A stretch of DNA of 64,000 bases from Fusobacteria bacterium ZRK30 (GTDB lineage Bacteria > Fusobacteriota > Fusobacteriia > Fusobacteriales > Fusobacteriaceae). Made by a program: the position numbers and the translations under genes. The stretch covers positions 248,001 to 312,000 of the forward strand of contig CP102404.1 in NCBI GenBank assembly GCA_024628785.1, given 5' to 3'. The notes below the pieces were generated by a model, which saw only the letters and a program-made list of their open reading frames with translations, had not been told where the DNA came from and ran no database searches. Positions 1-7,738 of this stretch are shown here, one piece after another; the stretch's first letter is position 1, and the number at the start of each line of letters is the position of its first letter.

Positions 1-2
1 AC

Positions 3-560
3 GATGAGGATGGTTTATATTTCAGAACAATGTTTCCAAAACCTTTTTATAAGCAATTAAAGAAGATAAAAAAAATATCTGTATGCGGTTTATACGGGTC
101 TACAGAAGTAACTCATGGAGAAGATGGGTTGCCGGAGTTTGAACCTGGATATACTATTAGAGTAACAGGTGATATTAAGGAAGTTTCTTTAGAAGAAATT
201 AAAAAAAAATCTATAAATAAAGAGCTTTTTGATGTGGGAATAAAAGATGTGGAAAAGTACCCTGCAATGAGAATTTTTGTTTTATATAGAGGTAAGGGAG
301 AGGTTTTCGATTTTGATTTTGAGACTAAGTTCCGTGATCATAAATTATTGCGGACAAATTTTTCCTTTAACGATTTTTGTGATAAGGTCTTTGGTCTGGA
401 AATTAAGAATAACTGTATAAGATGTGGAAAGTGTTTTAAAAGATGCTCCTTTAAAGCCGTCGAAAAGATCAACAAAGATTATACTATAAACAGCAAAAAG
501 TGCGATATATGCGGAGACTGTGTTACAGTCTGTCCTGTAGATGCCATCAAAGAAAGGTAA
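3..560 (+). CDS. Partial flavin-binding (PNPOx-like) protein with C-terminal 2x[4Fe-4S] domain
   Basis: The reading frame is open to the window edge, so the N-terminus is missing; the ATG at 30 is internal (DEDGLYFRT reads in frame before it). The first ~120 visible residues resemble the pyridoxamine-5-phosphate-oxidase-like flavin fold, including the segment YFRTMFPKPFYKQLK. The C-terminus has two ferredoxin clusters: CIRCGKCFKRC and CDICGDCVTVC, the second followed by P as usual. Proteins of this architecture are small anaerobic flavin/Fe-S oxidoreductases with unknown substrates. It ends 83 bp before mobA on the same strand. The flavin-fold assignment is by pattern only; the ferredoxin domain is certain. 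Confidence 0.75.
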   Translation, partial: DEDGLYFRTMFPKPFYKQLKKIKKISVCGLYGSTEVTHGEDGLPEFEPGYTIRVTGDIKEVSLEEIKKKSINKELFDVGIKDVEKYPAMRIFVLYRGKGEVFDFDFETKFRDHKLLRTNFSFNDFCDKVFGLEIKNNCIRCGKCFKRCSFKAVEKINKDYTINSKKCDICGDCVTVCPVDAIKER

Positions 561-643
561 TTATCTTTATTAAGGGTATCTCTTTAAAACTCCATATGAT
601 ATTATAGAAGGTATAAAATCTATAATTTTAGGAGTACCTGATT

Positions 644-1195
644 ATGAAAAAAAATATTGCCCTTCTTGCAGGGGGGAAAAACTCCCGTATGGGTGGATTT
701 ACTAAATCTTTTTTAAAATTTAAAAATGAGTATTTTCTACAAAGAGTTTTGAATGAATTCAATGATTTCCATAAGACAGTAATCATATCCAATGAAAAAA
801 AACTATATAAAGAATATCAAATTGAGACATTTGAAGACCTTGTAAAAGACAAGGGGCCATTAGGAGGGATCTACACAGCTCTTTCATCTATTAATGACAG
901 CTGTTTTATTGTGGCTTGTGATATGCCATTTTTAAGTCAGGAAAAGATTTTAAATTTCTACAACGACTTAGATAATTATGATGCTGTAATCCCAATCTAC
1001 AAAAATCGTCCCCAGCCTCTCTGTGCTCTTTATAATATAAGTGTTCTCAAATATATAAAAGATGCTATAGACAACGATGACCTCAAGATAATGATCCCTT
1101 TAAAAAAAGCCAGGGTTAAATTTGTAGAGATAGATGACGATAAGTTATTTGTAAATATAAATACTCCGGAAGAATACAGGGCATTGACTATTTAG
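644..1195 (+). CDS. mobA: Molybdenum cofactor guanylyltransferase MobA
   Basis: MobA attaches GMP to molybdopterin to form the bis-MGD cofactor used by formate dehydrogenases. The N-terminal nucleotide-binding signature LLAGGKNSRMGG followed by TKSFLKF matches the family LAGG-x-S-x-RMG-x-x-K pattern. DKGPLGGIYTAL and VACDMPFL (metal-binding Asp) follow at the expected places. Its 183 residues are normal for MobA. The start is supported by AGGAG about nine bases upstream. The only visible client in the window is the Sec-containing formate dehydrogenase at 9.4-12.1 kb, so it probably serves that enzyme, although it is not in the same operon. Confidence 0.9.
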   Translation: MKKNIALLAGGKNSRMGGFTKSFLKFKNEYFLQRVLNEFNDFHKTVIISNEKKLYKEYQIETFEDLVKDKGPLGGIYTALSSINDSCFIVACDMPFLSQEKILNFYNDLDNYDAVIPIYKNRPQPLCALYNISVLKYIKDAIDNDDLKIMIPLKKARVKFVEIDDDKLFVNINTPEEYRALTI

Positions 1196-1542
1196 TTTTT
1201 TATTATTAGGTAGATATAAAATATAGTCAGATTTTTCAAAAAATATTTTTTAACTTCTTTAGTATATTTATTACATTTTTCAGACAAAATCCCCTCCTAA
1301 GCAAACATTTTTAAGCTATTAAATCGTAGATGTTTTTATTGTATCTACTTAAGAGGGATTATACTATAAAACAGCAGCTTTTATTTTACATAAATCCAAC
1401 TTACAAAGATTTATAAGGCTCTCCACTACAGGGTAATCTCTTATAAAATTATAATATAATTTTTGTTTTGAGATATAAGTGCTGTATATCCGTCTTTCAT
1501 TGTAATAAATATACTAAGGTTTCCATTTTCATCCGTATGACT
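1196..1542. other. Intergenic region with a possible coding remnant
   Basis: No confident gene. On the minus strand, directly after the nitroreductase stop and in the same frame, 1441-1542 reads SHTDENGNLSIFITMKDG and on to a stop at 1441. This looks like the tail of a protein rather than random AT-rich sequence, perhaps a remnant left by a deletion or nonsense mutation. A 6-bp stem (GTAGAT/ATCTAC) lies at about 1327-1349. Confidence 0.35.
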
Positions 1543-2091
1543 TTACAAGAATTGAACAACACCCTCTTTACGCTTAGGCGCCTTTCCCTCAATTCCCTTA
1601 TAACCTACGACCACTGCATGAAATGGTTTAACACCTTCTGGAAGTTGAAGGTCTTTAATAACATCGTGCTCAGGCATAAAATTAAATAAAAACCTCATAC
1701 CATTCCAACATGTACCTACCCCCATACTTTCTGCAGCTAATAGCATATTTTGTGTTGCAGCAGAAATATCCTCAATTGGAGTATGGGCATCTTCTGACGC
1801 CGATACGACAATAACGGTTTTAGCACCATAAAAAACATCTGGCATATTCTTTGCCGCGTTACGAATATATTCATCCTCACTTTTTGATGCATTTTCTTTG
1901 GAAGCCATGTTTAAACGCTTCAACAATTGTTCATCTTGAACAACTGTAAAATGCCACGATTGCTTGTTGTTACCACTAGGAGCCCACATACCAGCTTCGA
2001 TAATAATCTCCAATTTTTCTCTCTCTACAGGTGTGTCTGTGAATTTACGTGTTGTTCTTCTACTCTTAATATTTTCGATCACCTTATTCAT
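1543..2091 (-). CDS. Nitroreductase family protein
   Basis: FMN-dependent NAD(P)H oxidoreductase of the nitroreductase superfamily, 182 residues. Diagnostic segments are the N-terminal IKSRRTTRKFTDTPV (FMN phosphate contacts), WAPSGNNKQSWHF, ISAATQNMLLAAESMGVGTCW and the C-terminal VVVGYKG. It is divergent from an HxlR-family regulator 220 bp away, a common arrangement in which the regulator controls the reductase in response to electrophiles or disulfide stress. The substrate cannot be told from sequence. The stop is followed in frame by another apparently coding stretch (1441-1542). Confidence 0.9.
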   Translation of the reverse strand: MNKVIENIKSRRTTRKFTDTPVEREKLEIIIEAGMWAPSGNNKQSWHFTVVQDEQLLKRLNMASKENASKSEDEYIRNAAKNMPDVFYGAKTVIVVSASEDAHTPIEDISAATQNMLLAAESMGVGTCWNGMRFLFNFMPEHDVIKDLQLPEGVKPFHAVVVGYKGIEGKAPKRKEGVVQFL

Positions 2092-2136
2092 AATTATCCT
2101 CCAAATTTTTCAAACTATAATGTTGTTCGTTACAAT

Positions 2137-2206
2137 TATCATATACCTATGATATAATTTTGACAAGTAGGCACAATAGAGTAATTAAGTTACCTCAAAG
2201 TAACTT
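2137..2206. promoter_or_regulatory. Two palindromes between nitroreductase and hxlR-type genes (candidate operators)
   Basis: TATCATA-TACC-TATGATA at 2137-2154 and AAGTTAC-CTCAAA-GTAACTT at 2187-2206 are perfect 7-bp inverted repeats in the divergent intergenic region. HxlR regulators bind such dyads as dimers, so these are candidate operators controlling both directions. Which of them is functional is inference. Confidence 0.45.
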
Positions 2207-2311
2207 ATAAGGCCAAGCCATAGGTCGGACAAATGGATCTAACACAATAAAATCAAGCTCTGCATGCAAGTAGAGTTTTACCTGATCTGCTGTTAATAGG
2301 AGGTGAAATAA

Positions 2312-2671
2312 ATGCATATACGTGGAAAAGATTATAACTGTACTATCGATCTTATGATGGATATTATCGGCGGAAAGTGGAAAATGCGTTTGTTATGGAC
2401 ACTTATGATGGATGGTAGCCAGCGGTTTGGAGAACTTAAAAGACGTTGCGTTAAAATTTCTGCTAAGGTTCTGGCACAACAGCTAAAAGAACTTGAGCAG
2501 GACGAACTGATTACACGAAAATCTTATGACGAGGTGCCACCCCGAGTCGAGTATTCAATTTCAGAGTACGGGAAAACAGTCATTCCATTCATTAAACAAA
2601 TGCACGAATGGTCATTTAGGCATATGATCAAGAATGGAGTTGAAGTAACTGACAATGATATAAAATCGTAA
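2312..2671 (+). CDS. HxlR family transcriptional regulator
   Basis: A 119-residue winged-helix protein with the HxlR hallmarks: an N-terminal Cys (YNCTIDLMMDIIGGKWK), the LLWTLMMDGSQRFGELKRR helix-turn-helix and the wing KSYDEVPPRVEYSISEYG. In this family an N-terminal Cys often senses electrophiles or hypochlorite. AGGAGGTG precedes the ATG at normal spacing. It is divergent from the nitroreductase, which is its likely target; two palindromes lie between them. Confidence 0.9.
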   Translation: MHIRGKDYNCTIDLMMDIIGGKWKMRLLWTLMMDGSQRFGELKRRCVKISAKVLAQQLKELEQDELITRKSYDEVPPRVEYSISEYGKTVIPFIKQMHEWSFRHMIKNGVEVTDNDIKS

Positions 2672-2750
2672 AATCAGAAACAGTATCATAACTTATTTAA
2701 TTTTTAAATATAGTAAGATGATTTTACAAAATACCATATTGCTGTATATA

Positions 2751-2793
2751 AAAAAAGGTAGTTTCTGCAGAATACAAAAACTACCTTTTTTTT
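2751..2793 (-). terminator. Intrinsic terminator of nucleoside hydrolase
   Basis: AAGGTAGTTT pairs with AAACTACCTT across a 15-nt loop, flanked by A and T runs so it can act in both directions. It overlaps the stop of the minus-strand nucleoside hydrolase and also faces the hxlR-type gene. Confidence 0.75.
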
Positions 2794-3682
2794 ATTTTAA
2801 TGTTTCAATTAAATATTTTTTAAACCAGTCTTTATTAAAATCAACTGCTACCTGTATTTTCCCACCTTTAAAATTTTCAGCAGTTTCTCCCCTCTTTTCC
2901 TCTATTCCAACTAATACTTTTTTCTCTTCAAACTTAAAAGCCTCATTATATATAGGTGCAATCAAGGCTATAGTATCGTGGAATACCACACTTGTCATCC
3001 CAATTTTTTCCCTCACTCTAAACATTGAGTCAAAAATTTCCATAGTTACCCTGCTGTATTTAGAATCAGATTTTCTGATCTCCTCCAATTCATCAGCTGC
3101 AAACTGCCCCTTCATAGTAGCATCTAATCCAATCATCTTTACTTCTAATCCTGAATTAAATACTATATTAGCCGCCTCTGGATCGACAAATATATTAAAC
3201 TCTGCATAGGGAGTTATGTTTCCGCCACAAAGGGATCCTCCCATAATAGTTATACCCTTTAAAAGTTTTTTTAATTCCGGATATTTAACCAATGCATTGG
3301 CAACATTTGTTAGTGGACCCACTGCAACTAGTTCAACCTCCTGAGGATATGTTTTGGCACACTTCAAATAAAATTCCGAATATCCTTCAAAGACTCTTTT
3401 AGATGAATTTGGCAGTTCTATATCTCCCATCCCTGTTTCCCCATGAAATTCAGTCGCAGTATGTAGATCTCTTGTCAATGGTTTTTTTGATCCACTGTAC
3501 ACATCTATATCTTCATTTAAATATTCCAAAAGATTTAATGCATTTCTTGTTGTATGAGAAAGTTCTACATTCCCTGCCACCGTAGTTATTCCCAGCATGT
3601 CTATACTCTTATCTGCTAAGCCTATTATAATGGCTAAGGCGTCATCCATCCCAGGGTCACAGTCTAATATTATTTTTTGCAT
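2792..3682 (-). CDS. Inosine/uridine-preferring nucleoside hydrolase
   Basis: Cleaves the N-glycosidic bond of ribonucleosides for base salvage. The N-terminal Ca-binding motif is present as ILDCDPGMDDALAI, followed by VAVGPLTNVANAL, the GGS-containing loop IMGGSLCGGNITPYAEFNI and the C-terminal VVFHDTIAL, where the Asp completes the metal site. At 296 residues it is slightly shorter than RihA/RihB (about 310). No transport or kinase partner is adjacent, so the preferred nucleoside is unknown. It is a single-gene unit with its own terminator. Confidence 0.93.
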   Translation of the reverse strand: MQKIILDCDPGMDDALAIIIGLADKSIDMLGITTVAGNVELSHTTRNALNLLEYLNEDIDVYSGSKKPLTRDLHTATEFHGETGMGDIELPNSSKRVFEGYSEFYLKCAKTYPQEVELVAVGPLTNVANALVKYPELKKLLKGITIMGGSLCGGNITPYAEFNIFVDPEAANIVFNSGLEVKMIGLDATMKGQFAADELEEIRKSDSKYSRVTMEIFDSMFRVREKIGMTSVVFHDTIALIAPIYNEAFKFEEKKVLVGIEEKRGETAENFKGGKIQVAVDFNKDWFKKYLIETLK

Positions 3683-3810
3683 ATAATCCTCCTCTTTCTT
3701 TTATAACATAGTATCATATCAAAGTTTGTTTCTCAATAAATCCAGATTCAGATTTTAATTTAAAAAATTCTATTTTTATATTCCTCAAATGTTTATATTA
3801 AAAAAACTTT

Positions 3811-3830
3811 TTTGTTGAAAATTCAACAAA
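3811..3830. promoter_or_regulatory. MarR-type operator upstream of marR-GNAT operon
   Basis: TTTGTTGAA-AA-TTCAACAAA is a perfect 9-bp dyad located 46 bp before the MarR start and just ahead of a TATGAT-like -10 element. The position fits autorepression by the adjacent MarR protein. Confidence 0.6.
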
Positions 3831-3876
3831 AATATGATATCTTATTTTAATAAATAAAAAATAGAAAGGAGATTTC

Positions 3877-4329
3877 ATGAAAAAAATATTTAGAGAGATC
3901 GGAATGATAGCCCGATGCACCGCAACCATTAGCGATATTGAATTTAAGGAGATCAATCTTGCCAAGGGACAGTACCTGTATCTAGTGAGGATATATGAAA
4001 ATCCGGGGATTATTCAGGAAAGGGTGGCCGATATGCTCAAAGTGGACAGGACCACTGCAGCCAAAGCAATAAAAAAACTGGTAGAAATGGAATTAGTAAA
4101 AAAAACAAAAAGTGAAAACAATAAAAAGGAACTAAAACTCTATTGTACCTCCAAGGGAAAGGAGATCTATCCCTTTCTTCAAAGAGAGGAAGAATATACA
4201 GTAGAGTCAGCCATGGAAGGAATGAGTACAGAGGAAAAAGAGATGATTTTTGAACTTCTCCATAGGATGAGAGTAAATATTGAAAAAGAATGGAAAGATA
4301 TAAAGAAGGGAAATAAAAGGAGGTATTAA
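3877..4329 (+). CDS. MarR family transcriptional regulator
   Basis: A 150-residue winged-helix regulator. The DNA-binding region is PGIIQERVADMLKVDRTTAAKAIKKLVEMELVKK, followed by a basic wing (KSENNKKELKLYCT) and a C-terminal dimerisation helix. AAAGGAG precedes the ATG. It is followed after 3 bp by a GNAT acetyltransferase, forming a two-gene operon, and preceded by a perfect dyad that is probably its own operator. The ligand is unknown. A paralogue of similar length (30541-30978) controls the MATE pump. Confidence 0.9.
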   Translation: MKKIFREIGMIARCTATISDIEFKEINLAKGQYLYLVRIYENPGIIQERVADMLKVDRTTAAKAIKKLVEMELVKKTKSENNKKELKLYCTSKGKEIYPFLQREEEYTVESAMEGMSTEEKEMIFELLHRMRVNIEKEWKDIKKGNKRRY

Positions 4330-4332
4330 AAG

Positions 4333-4779
4333 ATGAATTTAAAGATTAAAAAATTTGACGAACTTACAGGAAGGGAAGTATATGAAATACTAAGGGTAAG
4401 ATCAGAAGTTTTTGTAGTGGAACAAAATTGCGTCTACAACGATGAAGATGGTAAAGATATCGAATCTATTCATATTATGATCGAAGAAGATGATAAAATT
4501 ATAGCCTATCTAAGGATTATAAAACCAGGAATTTCATATAACGACGCTTCTATAGGAAGAGTTTTAGTAACTTCTGAAGCAAGGAATAGAGGCTTAGCCA
4601 GAAAAATTGTTTGTGCCGGAATAGATTATATAATCAATAACTGGAATGAAGATAAAATAACCATAGGAGCCCAAAATTATTTGAAAAATTTCTATGAAAG
4701 TTTAGGTTTTAAAGCCGTTTCTGAAGTTTATTCAGAGGATGGGATTCCCCATTTAGATATGACGTATAGTAAGAAATAA
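4333..4779 (+). CDS. GNAT family N-acetyltransferase (ElaA-like)
   Basis: A 148-residue GNAT protein. It starts LKIKKFDELTGREVYEILRVRSEVFVVEQNC, which is characteristic of the ElaA subgroup, and has the acetyl-CoA-binding segment IGRVLVTSEARNRGLARKIV (R/Q-x-x-G-x-G/A form) and NFYESLGFKAVSEVYSEDGIPH near the end. AGGAGG about 11 bp upstream gives the start. It is co-transcribed with the MarR gene upstream, so the acetyltransferase is probably part of the response that MarR controls. Substrate unknown. Confidence 0.9.
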   Translation: MNLKIKKFDELTGREVYEILRVRSEVFVVEQNCVYNDEDGKDIESIHIMIEEDDKIIAYLRIIKPGISYNDASIGRVLVTSEARNRGLARKIVCAGIDYIINNWNEDKITIGAQNYLKNFYESLGFKAVSEVYSEDGIPHLDMTYSKK

Positions 4780-4804
4780 ACTCTAATTTTTAATTAGATC
4801 TATC

Positions 4805-4869
4805 CAAGCCTCTTCATATTAAGTTGTGACCAAAATGGTGATTTCTTAACGTAAAGAGGTCTTTTTTTA
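4805..4869 (+). terminator. Probable terminator of marR-GNAT operon
   Basis: AAGCCTCTT near 4805 pairs with AAGAGGTCTT at about 4853, with one mismatch, and a run of seven T follows. The loop is long (about 40 nt), so confidence is moderate. Confidence 0.4.
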
Positions 4870-5009
4870 TTAAAAAAATACAACACTTAAAAACTTCTCC
4901 CTTTAACCATTTAAGTCTGACTTAATTATTTTTTAATTTTACTTTACACAACTCTTAAATGAGTATATAATTACAATAAATACAAATATTTTAATAATTG
5001 GGAGGAAAT

Positions 5010-6431
5010 ATGAGCATAAAATTAAATTCAGTTAAGGAGTTAAGGAAGCTTACTCTGCAGGCAATCGTAGATCTTTATGAAAATGGAGTGTTATTAGAAG
5101 AACTTACTAAATTGCCTAAGATGCTGTTAAGTGGGGAAAAACCAACCTATAGAGATTCAATTTACAGAGAAAGAGAGGTTTTAAAACAGAGAATAAAAGT
5201 ATATTTAAATCTCAATATCTATAAAGTTAGAGATATGGAACTTTTTGAGTTATTAGACCTTTTAAAAAAGAAGTTTAATTGTGAAAAAATTCCTGCTGAG
5301 TATGAAGGAAGAGACCACGCTGTGGAAGTTATAGAAGAGGCATGCGATCAATGTCCAAGTGGTCAATATTATGCAACAGATCTTTGTAGAAATTGTATAG
5401 CTCACTCTTGTGACGCAGTATGTCCTAAAGATGCAATTACCTTTTCTAATGGAAGAGCTATAATAGATGCAGAAAAATGTGTTGGCTGCGGACTTTGTGA
5501 AAAAGCATGTGATTATTCTGCAATAGTTAAACTATCAAGACCTTGTGAAAAAGCATGCGGTGTGGGAGCTATAAAAGCTAACGAAAAAGGTGTAGCTAGT
5601 ATAGATAGAAGCAAATGTGTTTCATGTGGAGCATGCCATTCTGCCTGTCCATTTGGTGCTATAGAGTCCCCAACCCATCTGATAGATGTTGTATCTCATA
5701 TAAAAAATAACAATAAAGTTGTTGCAATGTTTGCACCTTCAATAATTACACAATTTGGTGCAGGTATTACTTTAGAAAAAATAAAATCATTATTTCTAGA
5801 GCTTGGATTTACCAAATCAGTTGAAGTAGCACTGGGTGCAGATATGGTCATTGATGAAGAAGCCAGTGAAATGGAGAGAAGAGAGGAAAAAATGACTACT
5901 TCTTGCTGCCCGGCTTTCTATGAATATATAAAACTCCATCAGCCGGATATGGCAAAATACATATCACATGTAGATTCTCCTATGATGGCTCTGGCTAAAA
6001 AACTTAAAGAGGAAGATCCTAAATATAAGATAGTATTTATAGGACCTTGTACTGCTAAAAAGGTAGAGGCTGTAAAATATGGGGTAGTAGACAACGTGTT
6101 AACTTTTACAGATATATTATCATGGACAGATGCCAGAGGAATTGATATTAAAACTTTGGCAAGTGATAAAATTGAAGGAAGTTACGATGGTTGGAATTTT
6201 GCTAAAAGTGGAGGAGTTGCACAGGCTGTGGTAAACAAGTGTGAAAAGGAACTTCAATTAATTCAAATGGATGGAATTAAGGAAGGTGCTCAAGCCTTTA
6301 AACAATTTAGATTAGCTAAGTCAAATACATTGTTGGAGGGTATGGGATGTAAAGGTGGATGTATATGCGGACCAAGTGTAATTCAAAAACCTCTCGTGGC
6401 AAAAGCAATGCTTACAAAATTAAAAAGATAG
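5010..6431 (+). CDS. Monomeric [FeFe] hydrogenase, group-B-like
   Basis: Produces or oxidises H2 at an H-cluster. Visible features in order: an N-terminal helical domain (about 1-85) without the NuoG-type [2Fe-2S] module; a Cys-rich region CDQCPSGQYYATDLCRNC; ferredoxin clusters CVGCGLCEKAC and CVSCGACHSAC; then the H-cluster signatures TTSCCPAFYEY (L1), GPCTAKKVE (L2) and EGMGCKGGCICGP (L3). The divergent L1 and L3 motifs and the N-terminus resemble group B enzymes rather than the NADH-linked group A enzyme at 7.7 kb. A TTG at 4998 lies before the ribosome site GGGAGG (5000-5005), so the ATG at 5010 is the start. It is a single gene followed by a perfect terminator. The redox partner is probably ferredoxin. 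Confidence 0.92.
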   Translation: MSIKLNSVKELRKLTLQAIVDLYENGVLLEELTKLPKMLLSGEKPTYRDSIYREREVLKQRIKVYLNLNIYKVRDMELFELLDLLKKKFNCEKIPAEYEGRDHAVEVIEEACDQCPSGQYYATDLCRNCIAHSCDAVCPKDAITFSNGRAIIDAEKCVGCGLCEKACDYSAIVKLSRPCEKACGVGAIKANEKGVASIDRSKCVSCGACHSACPFGAIESPTHLIDVVSHIKNNNKVVAMFAPSIITQFGAGITLEKIKSLFLELGFTKSVEVALGADMVIDEEASEMERREEKMTTSCCPAFYEYIKLHQPDMAKYISHVDSPMMALAKKLKEEDPKYKIVFIGPCTAKKVEAVKYGVVDNVLTFTDILSWTDARGIDIKTLASDKIEGSYDGWNFAKSGGVAQAVVNKCEKELQLIQMDGIKEGAQAFKQFRLAKSNTLLEGMGCKGGCICGPSVIQKPLVAKAMLTKLKR

Positions 6432-6440
6432 ATATTAGTG

Positions 6441-6480
6441 AATACAAAAGAGGCTTCCATATGGAAGCCTCTTTTGTATT
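6441..6480. terminator. Bidirectional terminator after group-B hydrogenase
   Basis: A perfect 40-nt palindrome (AATACAAAAGAGGCTTCCAT and its complement) with A/T-rich ends, directly after the hydrogenase stop and 20 bp before the end of the convergent small gene. Confidence 0.85.
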
Positions 6481-6500
6481 CTAAATTTCTAATTTTCCTA

Positions 6501-6701
6501 TCAGAGAAATTTTGCTTTTATCATAGGTGTATCGGAGCAAAAGTAACAACTTTTTGCCCTATGATATCCCTGTTTTTTTGCTCCCGTAACCGCTTCACCT
6601 AAAGATGCAAACTCACTTAAAATTACCTTATTACCTATAAGCAGACAACTATAGTCCTTTCGATGCACCTCCTGGTTATTTACATTGATAAAATAAAACA
6701 T
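6501..6701 (-). CDS. Small hypothetical protein with His/Cys pairs
   Basis: 66 residues, not recognised. The start is well supported (GGGGGGGG six bases before the ATG). There is no signal peptide. It has an early VHRKDYSCLL segment and a later CYFCSDTP, a spacing that recalls small metal-binding or Ada-like zinc modules: His/Cys near residues 13-19 and C-x-x-C near 53-56. It converges on the group-B hydrogenase and shares its terminator. A metal-binding role is only inferred from the Cys/His arrangement. Confidence 0.6.
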   Translation of the reverse strand: MFYFINVNNQEVHRKDYSCLLIGNKVILSEFASLGEAVTGAKKQGYHRAKSCYFCSDTPMIKAKFL

Positions 6702-6923
6702 ATATCCCCCCCCTTAATATAATTTTCTAGTGCTATTATATTCATATATATTCTATTTCCTTTCATTTAAATATATAAATTATTCCAATTTTAAATTGTG
6801 TAATTAACTGGGTTTAAAAACTACTAGAAAATTTCATTTAGAAACTTACAGAGGCAAAAGAAATATAAAAAATTAAACGAATATGATATAATTTATCTTA
6901 ATTAAATTGTTTGGGAGGATATT

Positions 6924-7646
6924 ATGGAATTTGTATATATTGGAGCAACCTTCTTTTTTTCAACCTTTGTTCAGGGATTTACCAGTTTTGGGTTTTCTTT
7001 AGTAGCAATTCCATTACTTTCACTATTTTTAGATACCAAGTTAATCATAATTATAACTGTGACCTACAGCCTTGTAATAAATGGAATTATCGTTAGAAAA
7101 TACTATAGAGATACTAAGTTGAAAAAGATAGTTCCCCTGTTAATCTCAGCAATTATTTTTACCTTTCTAGGGGTATCCTACCTTCAGATTATAAATGAGT
7201 ATATTTTGAAGCTGGTTATCGGGGTATTACTTATAATAGTAGGGATCATCAATAACTTCGGAATAAGAATTAATTTTAAAAAACCAGAAAAGTACTATCT
7301 CCCTGTAGGAGCAGTCTCTGGAGTTTTAAATGGAATTGGCGGTATTTCAGGACCTCCGGTTCTGGTATTCCTGTCAAATATAGATCTAAACAGATCCCAG
7401 TTTAAGGCAACACTGTCATCTTACTTTTTTACTCTAAATATCGTAGCTATCCTTACCTATGTCTATAAGGGGTTTTATACTCCTGAAAATCTTAAGATAA
7501 TTTGGACCTATCTTCCCCATGTGATTATTGGCACTGCAATAGGGGTATATGCCTCAACAAAAGTGGAGGAAAGACTCTTTAAGAGAGTAATTAACTTTGC
7601 TATACCAGTGATGGGATTGAATATAGTATGGAAGTTATTTGGATAG
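6924..7646 (+). CDS. TauE/SafE family sulfite/anion exporter
   Basis: A 240-residue polytopic membrane protein, roughly eight helices in two repeats. Typical family segments are IGATFFFSTFVQGFTSFGFSLVAIPLLSL at the N-terminus and the repeat GAVSGVLNGIGGISGPPVLVFL, which carries the conserved G-x-x-x-G/PP motif. Members export sulfite, sulfoacetate or related anions by proton coupling. It sits alone between two hydrogenase genes and has GGGAGG at the ATG. Given the sulfur-transfer locus further right it could handle a sulfur oxyanion, but this is a guess. Confidence 0.88.
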   Translation: MEFVYIGATFFFSTFVQGFTSFGFSLVAIPLLSLFLDTKLIIIITVTYSLVINGIIVRKYYRDTKLKKIVPLLISAIIFTFLGVSYLQIINEYILKLVIGVLLIIVGIINNFGIRINFKKPEKYYLPVGAVSGVLNGIGGISGPPVLVFLSNIDLNRSQFKATLSSYFFTLNIVAILTYVYKGFYTPENLKIIWTYLPHVIIGTAIGVYASTKVEERLFKRVINFAIPVMGLNIVWKLFG

Positions 7647-7701
7647 ATAGTAAATTCAATACACTTATTTTAAAAAATAGAGATGGAAATATATATAATC
7701 A

Positions 7702-7730
7702 AAAGAGGGCTATATTATATAGCCCTCTTT
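7702..7730. terminator. Bidirectional terminator between tauE-like gene and fdh-hyd operon
   Basis: AAAGAGGGCTAT and ATAGCCCTCTTT form a 12-bp stem around a short AT loop with T runs on either strand, serving the convergent TauE gene and the hydrogenase gene. Confidence 0.85.
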
Positions 7731-7738
7731 CAATAAAT

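Noticed and set aside
1200-1290. 31-codon minus-strand ORF starting TTG after AGGAGGGG (LSEKCNKYTKEVKKYF...)
   Set aside because: The ribosome site is good but spacing is short, the start is TTG, the promoter is poor and it is mostly AT-rich low complexity. Too weak to call.
1468-1689. Plus-strand ORF over nitroreductase
   Set aside because: Shadow of the minus-strand nitroreductase; no ribosome site and Cys/Ile-rich composition.
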